Notes under the pieces: generated by a model
Told to the model about the DNA's origin: nothing
The model's database searches: none
What the model saw: only the letters and a program-made list of their open reading frames with translations
Shown: in pieces, positions 58,570-64,000 of the stretch
Numbering within the stretch: the stretch's first letter is position 1
Layout: every line of letters begins with the position of its first letter
Program-made: the position numbers and the translations under genes
NCBI RefSeq assembly: GCF_030463535.1
Contig: NC_132896.1
Location: 26,721,709-26,785,708, forward strand
Direction of reading: 5' to 3'
Source of the DNA: Salminus brasiliensis
Lineage: Eukaryota > Chordata > Actinopteri > Characiformes > Bryconidae
DNA: 64,000 nucleotides

Positions 58570-59110
58570 CTGCCTTTAACTACACCTCAGTACAGACTTG
58601 CCTAACTCATCAAAGCCCCCTCCTACACCCAAGCAATTAATTAATTTAAGTTGACCATTAAGGCAGCACAGGGAACTTATGATTAATTTTTCCAATATCA
58701 GTCGCTCCCCAGAAGGCCTGTCGCACACCTGGGAAATGTATGATAATGTCCAATTGGCCGGGAGGGGGTTCTCGGGCATTGTCGAGTGCTCCTCCCTGCG
58801 TGCACTGTGGCTGAGTTATAGCCACCGAGCCCACCTTACTGTTTGGTGGTGTGTAATTTGAATACAGATTAGTTGGCCCTAGTGTTCCAGTGCTTTGGCA
58901 TTACCATTACCGGGGACAGTAATTTGACTGATGAACACACAGGTTATCACAAGGTCATCACCTTCACCAAGGCAGGACTGGAAAGCGAGCAGGCCGAACC
59001 CCCTTTTGGAGCCACCAGCTAAGCTTTTCGATAGCATAATTAGTTCCTTTAATTAAGAGGTGAGCTAGCTGATTGAATAAATCCGCTTCTAATGAAGCAT
59101 CTGATCACCC
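58570..59110. promoter_or_regulatory. Possible conserved non-coding element
   Basis: About 540 bases of complex sequence without microsatellites or repeat phrases, between AT-rich flanks. It has homeodomain-type core words (attaattaatttaa at 58637-58649, tttaattaagagg at 59049-59061) and several intact 20-30-base GC-containing blocks. No coding or splice signal. Composition-based call only. Confidence 0.3.
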
Positions 59111-59639
59111 ATTCCCATACGGCAAAGAACTTTCACCTTTCAGTCTCTCTCACTCCCTCTCCCCTGTATTCCCAGTGATAATGAGAACATGAGAACTTAT
59201 GAGAACATATTATGCAAAATGTAAAGTAGCTCTGACCGGTATTATCTGGTCAACGGATTTACGAATGAACGGATGAATGAAAGATTTTTCATTTTGTCAG
59301 TGATGATGGCCACAGGATATAACAGAATTCTCCATGTGATGTTAAAGTGATCAGAATTTTAACTTTTGACCAAAATATGGCCAAATGAAACAACATTGCT
59401 TTACAGAATGACTGTACCTTCTTCATTTCTGCTAAACATCTCACTGCCAGAAAGCTCAATGGGAAATTTCATAACCATGTTGTTAATTTAGCATAGAGCT
59501 GCACAATTTTTGAGAAGAGCAGTCTTAATATTGAATACATTTTTCAAATATTTCAAAAAAAGTGATAATATTGAAACTGCACATAATAGTATATTTTTTT
59601 GTCTCCTGCTTTGTTGCCATATTATTATTATATATTAAT

Positions 59640-59700
<61 letters not shown>

Positions 59701-60639
59701 TTATTATGATTATTATGTTTCCACATCAAACTGCGGTAGGTCAAAATGCAGTAATATTGGCATGTTGCTCTACAGCAAGCAAAGTTGCTGTGTGTAAATT
59801 AGCATTAATTTTCATAAAGTTTTACATGAAACGTTAATGTCTTGACTTGATAGTGACACTATAGTTTCAGTGAATGTGACAGAGTGTATAATTGATTTCC
59901 CCATTTCTCCAGTAGTTTATAAGCACTTTCCTAGGAAGTTACAGACATTTTTCAGCATTGATAGTAAGTTGAGTAGTTATTCCACTGGCTGTATTGATGG
60001 CATCTTCAATTACATTTGTTTCGTATTCATTTGTGCAACTAATCTCTAAAGCTGTCAAAGCTTAAAAGGCCAATTTTTGTGACCAAGAATATAAGAATAA
60101 CTAAAGTAAAAATGCTGCTGTTTTTTTGAGTACAAAACCAGAGCTAACCTGCACCAGGTGTGCTGGGTAAGACTTTCAAGAAGCGCAACATATGATCTAA
60201 CAGAATACAACATAAGCTTCCTTAAACTAAATGAATGTCATTGCATTACAACATAAGTTTAGAAACCTAAAACATAAGTTTTAACCAGTATTTAACTCAA
60301 TTGTGTGCCTGGGTATATACAACAATTGTACATTGTGTTATTGGTATATAAGAGACAAATAGGTTAAAATGAATCAATATATATTTACTAAACATAGACA
60401 AATTTTAAAAGGTAATTAAAAAATAATAAAACTACAACTAAGTAAAAAAAGATAAGAAAATAACAGCAGGTTTAGTTAGTTTACAGATAATAGATACAGA
60501 TACAGTTGCAGAAACGTTGGATGAGTCACACACTCAGTTTCTAGCTAGATATCACTACCCTGTGCATGCAGCCTTTCTCAATTACTCATCAAGTATTGCG
60601 CCATGTATATCTTCCCTAATCATTTCTGCATTTCATAGT
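59111..60639. other. Intergenic DNA with CA/TA microsatellite
   Basis: A compound microsatellite (CA then TA units) occupies 59638-59696. Otherwise AT-rich. The open frame 59562-59837 exists only because the array is read through. Confidence 0.6.
59638..59696. repeat. CA/TA compound microsatellite
   Basis: About 12 CA units run directly into about 17 TA units. Confidence 0.95.
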
Positions 60640-63600
60640 CTTTAACACACCTCTTGACTCAGGTGATCTTTTAATCCCCTTGGGCCATTATGTGTGCTGT
60701 GGAGCCTCTCGCTTCCCTCCCTTTTGATTATTTCATTGATGGCTTTATCAGTTCAAAAACTAATGCATCTAAGACCTCTACGTTGTTTGCATACACATAC
60801 ATGCGATCAGGTATCTCCTGCAGATTTTTAGCATTTATTTTTTAAAATTTCTAGGTTGTTTTTTTTTTTTGTAAAGATAAAAGATCATTAAAATATTTGA
60901 ACATCAGCAATCTAGGTATCTAGAATGGGACTTTATCTTTTTGATATCCTTTCTATCCTTCTTACTTGGAGATAACAGCTTGTTATCTACTCCAAAATCC
61001 ACCCCACATAATTAAACAGAAATGATCAACTGATAGAAATAAAAAAGTGGCCTCCTTGGGAAGTCTGCCCTTCAGTGTCACTGAAGTGAGACATCCCCTC
61101 ACTGTTTGTGCCGTTTGGCAGAGTGAGCTAAACCTCTGAGCCCAAGTGACCTTTTTGCATCAATTATGCGATTAGAGCTCAAAAATGATATGCTCGGCCA
61201 TAACATCTGGCCCAAGTGCCATTTAGCTTCTAATTGAGTAACATGTCAGATGGATAAATTGATAAGTTGTACATTGCAATTATTTATCAGTCAGAATCAG
61301 TTTTCGGCTTTAATTGGTACAGATTGGCGTTCTGTCAGAGGTTGCCCTGCTTTTTTGCCCTGTGCAATATGTCATCATTTGCTCGTGTCATGTGTAACTA
61401 AATTTTTTTGTTTGTTTTTTTTAAATACCTATCTAAGCTTTTTATGAGTTTTTTAATTGAATTTGTTGTACAACCTTTAATAAATGCAATAAGTTAAATC
61501 CCCCTCTATTTCGATAAAGCAAACTGTTAACAAAGCCACTCCCCTGTCCTTAATTCTTTAACTACCAGTGTTATCTATTGCTTTGTCAGCTCCATCATTA
61601 CACAGAACTGCTAATGTTATCATGCTGAGAAGCAAATAACTAGCTCCACGGAAAGGCACGCAGGTAAGTGCTGGACTTGAAGATGGAAAGACCTTGCTTC
61701 ACGAGAGTTATGTCCCCCTTATTGTTCACTGTAAAATGCACTTCTGATTTATTTAACAGTCCTCTCATTGCATTGAAAATCTCATTTCAATCACAAATGG
61801 CAGAGTATGATTTAAGAATGCATTCTTTAATAGGCTTGCAGTGCTCAAATTTAAACTAACTCAATTAATCAGAAAAACACTCAATACGCCCTGTCTGAAA
61901 CTCACTTAAGCAAACAAAGGTCTTTTAATATAAATTTTCCACAAGATTTCTTTATTGATTTGGTGCAAAATGATTTGTGTGATACATTCTCTGCAATCAA
62001 TAAAGGCCAAGTCAATAATGTATATAAAAAATCATGACTCCATGGATGAAGTGTCCACCAACTTCAGCTTAGCATTGACCTGGAGTGTATACTACATAAG
62101 AAAATATAGCCATAAAAATCCAGCTGGCACATAATTTCCTGAATGACCTGTTTGATGGCTCTGACCAATACAGCACATTTATTGGTTAACTAATAATGCA
62201 GACTTTTTATAGCCGTAATGCTCGTTATGAAACCGAAGCTACAGTCAGGGGAATGGCAGGCATCCATCCAGTATTCTGAAAGTCTGGGTCAGACATCATC
62301 TCTCACTTCAGGACAGGGGTGTCCAGCCCAGTTCTTAGAGAACAGCAGTCTTAAAAAAGTTTGCATTTACCTTGTTTCAACAGTAACATGTGAACTGTGT
62401 GATGTTGGCCTTTCTGTGATTTACAAGTCTCTTATTTGGTTGCTTCTTGGTTTGATTAATTTATCTGGGGCTGCAGATAACAAATATTCTCATGAATGAT
62501 TAATCAGTACATTTTCATTACGTCTAATTTACTAATCAGGAAAAGAACAGTCTAGTTAATAATAAACATAAAAATTAACATTATAAAGTGTTTCATTTAT
62601 GCATATTTGCATGGTGTTTATTCAAACATAAAACATCATGTCATCTAACAAATTGCGTAACAGCAGATCCCGCTCGCAATATTGATTCCTGGAGCTTAAA
62701 AAAGCACCTGGCATGTACATAAGGCCAGGGCTTCCAAAAAGTTCTTACCAGTTTTACCATAGAGAACGTTTTCAAAAAATTGACTGTCAGAGCTGTTCTG
62801 CAAGTGTTTTATTAACTTACACTCTGCTGCAATATATGACTTTCAAAGAACTCATATCATGTTAAATCAAAGTAAACACTTTGATTTATAATAATCAATA
62901 TTATATATGATATATTTTTAAAAGTACTGGTCGCCCACCTGTCCCTACAGTCCATGCAGAAACTAAGCTGCAAAACAACATCACTGATTTTGTGATGTTA
63001 AAACCAGCATATATATATATATGATCAGTCTGTGTTAAGGCCCCATGCAGGACAGCCAGTCATTACAGAGATCATTCACATTACAAAAATCAATCCCATG
63101 GACTGCAAAAGACCTATAGGAAGATTTAGCAGGTTGGTGAGTTGGTGAGTGTACTGTTCTACTGTGCAGTGACTCCACAAATATGACCTTCATGGAAGAG
63201 TTATCATAAGAAAACCTTTCCTGCATCCTTACCACAAATTCAGTGTCAGGTGGCTTCAGGCGAACATCCGAACAGATACATTTTGTAACTAGGTTATGTG
63301 GACTGATGAAGTTATAAAACAAGTTTTTGGCTGCAGTGCAGAGTTTTATGAAAAGTATCCTATACCTCTCAAACTGTTAAGCATTAGGGTGGTCCTTCGT
63401 ACTTTGGGTTTGTGTTGCAGCCAGTGTCACAGGACACATTTTACTGGTTGGGGAAGAATAGATTCAATTACATAGCAGCAAATTCAGCCTCCGTCTGTGG
63501 ATAGAACTCAAAATAGCAGTGCATGGAAGACACCCAAAGAATTTGTGCAAGCAGCAATGGGCAAATGTCCACTCAAACAACAATAAAAAAAAAAAGCTGG

Positions 63601-64000
63601 CTACAAAAAGCATGTAGTTGTGCTACTTGCCAAAGTTGGTGGTACTAAGTACTGAATATGCAGGGTACCCAATATTTCATCTTAAATGGCCTTGTTAAAA
63701 TCAGCTCACGTTTTACCCACGTAGCTATTTTCCATAACAGATATTATGACCAGAGGCGCAAAACATTTAATTCTAAGGACAAACGAGAGGTTGAAAAATG
63801 GTCATAAAAAATGTATTATGACTGTGTTTCAAAGTAACACACTTTGAGCTCACAAGCATCAACCTTTAGTCAGTTTCTGTATATTCATTTTTACATTGGG
63901 GGAGTTAAGCTGTATTGAATGTCACTGTGTGGTCTGAGGCAAGTGGAAGTCCCTGTTGGGGTCAGAGCCTGGCCACTGAGCCAGTTGAACTGTGCCTGTT
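60640..64000. other. Intergenic DNA with possible conserved blocks
   Basis: No gene. 60640-60745, 61060-61270 and 61940-62180 are less AT-rich and non-repetitive and could be non-coding elements (see findings). A TA run lies at 63010-63022. 62310-62345 resembles a hAT-type repeat start. No coding region from 62500 to the end. Confidence 0.4.

Noticed and set aside
59562-59837. Coding frame over the CA/TA array
   Set aside because: It is a microsatellite read-through with no other support.

Overview
This window looks like nuclear DNA of a teleost fish. It has three plus-strand, intron-rich vertebrate genes with GT-AG introns, long AT-rich intergenic tracts, many microsatellites, and interspersed repeats typical of fish: tRNA-headed SINEs, an L2/CR1-type LINE 3' end, and Tc1-like relics. 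The SINE families, including one whose 3' tail matches the L2-type LINE tail, resemble those common in catfish and characins, so an otophysan fish is my guess. That placement is inference from remembered repeats, not a search.

Layout. 1-17.4 kb: no gene recognised; decayed repeats (SINEs, LINE 3' ends, two Tc1-like fragments) and one or two blocks that could be conserved non-coding DNA. About 17.5-31.4 kb: an FHDC1-type formin. I assembled 11 coding exons into a 984-residue frame with FH1, FH2 and a basic C-terminal tail, plus one 5' leader exon and a 3' UTR carrying a perfect 19-bp hairpin. 31.4-35.7 kb: intergenic, with a SINE, a DNA-transposon-like unit and a possible regulatory block. About 35.7-38.2 kb: a small multi-exon transcription unit with a TATA box, a pyrimidine-rich start and very short exons with little coding potential. 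One intron holds a convincing box C/D snoRNA and another a possible H/ACA-like RNA, so I read it as a snoRNA host gene. 40.2-44.4 kb: slbp, the histone mRNA stem-loop-binding protein (8 coding exons, 272 aa). 45.1-55.2 kb: ccdc142 (12 coding exons, 1033 aa). 55.2-64 kb: no gene; repeats, then AT-rich sequence with several blocks resembling conserved non-coding elements.

The genes do not form one pathway. The formin acts on actin and microtubules, SLBP on histone mRNA, CCDC142 is poorly characterised, and the host gene would supply RNA-modification guides. In all three protein genes the exon phases join without a break and the total length is a multiple of three, which strongly supports the models. 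The least described parts are the snoRNA host locus, the fhdc1 3' UTR hairpin, an unnamed repeat family seen by comparing the window with itself (about 12.4 and 56.4 kb), and the possible regulatory blocks at 31.6 and 58.6-62.2 kb. Non-coding RNA and regulatory calls are pattern-based and unverified.
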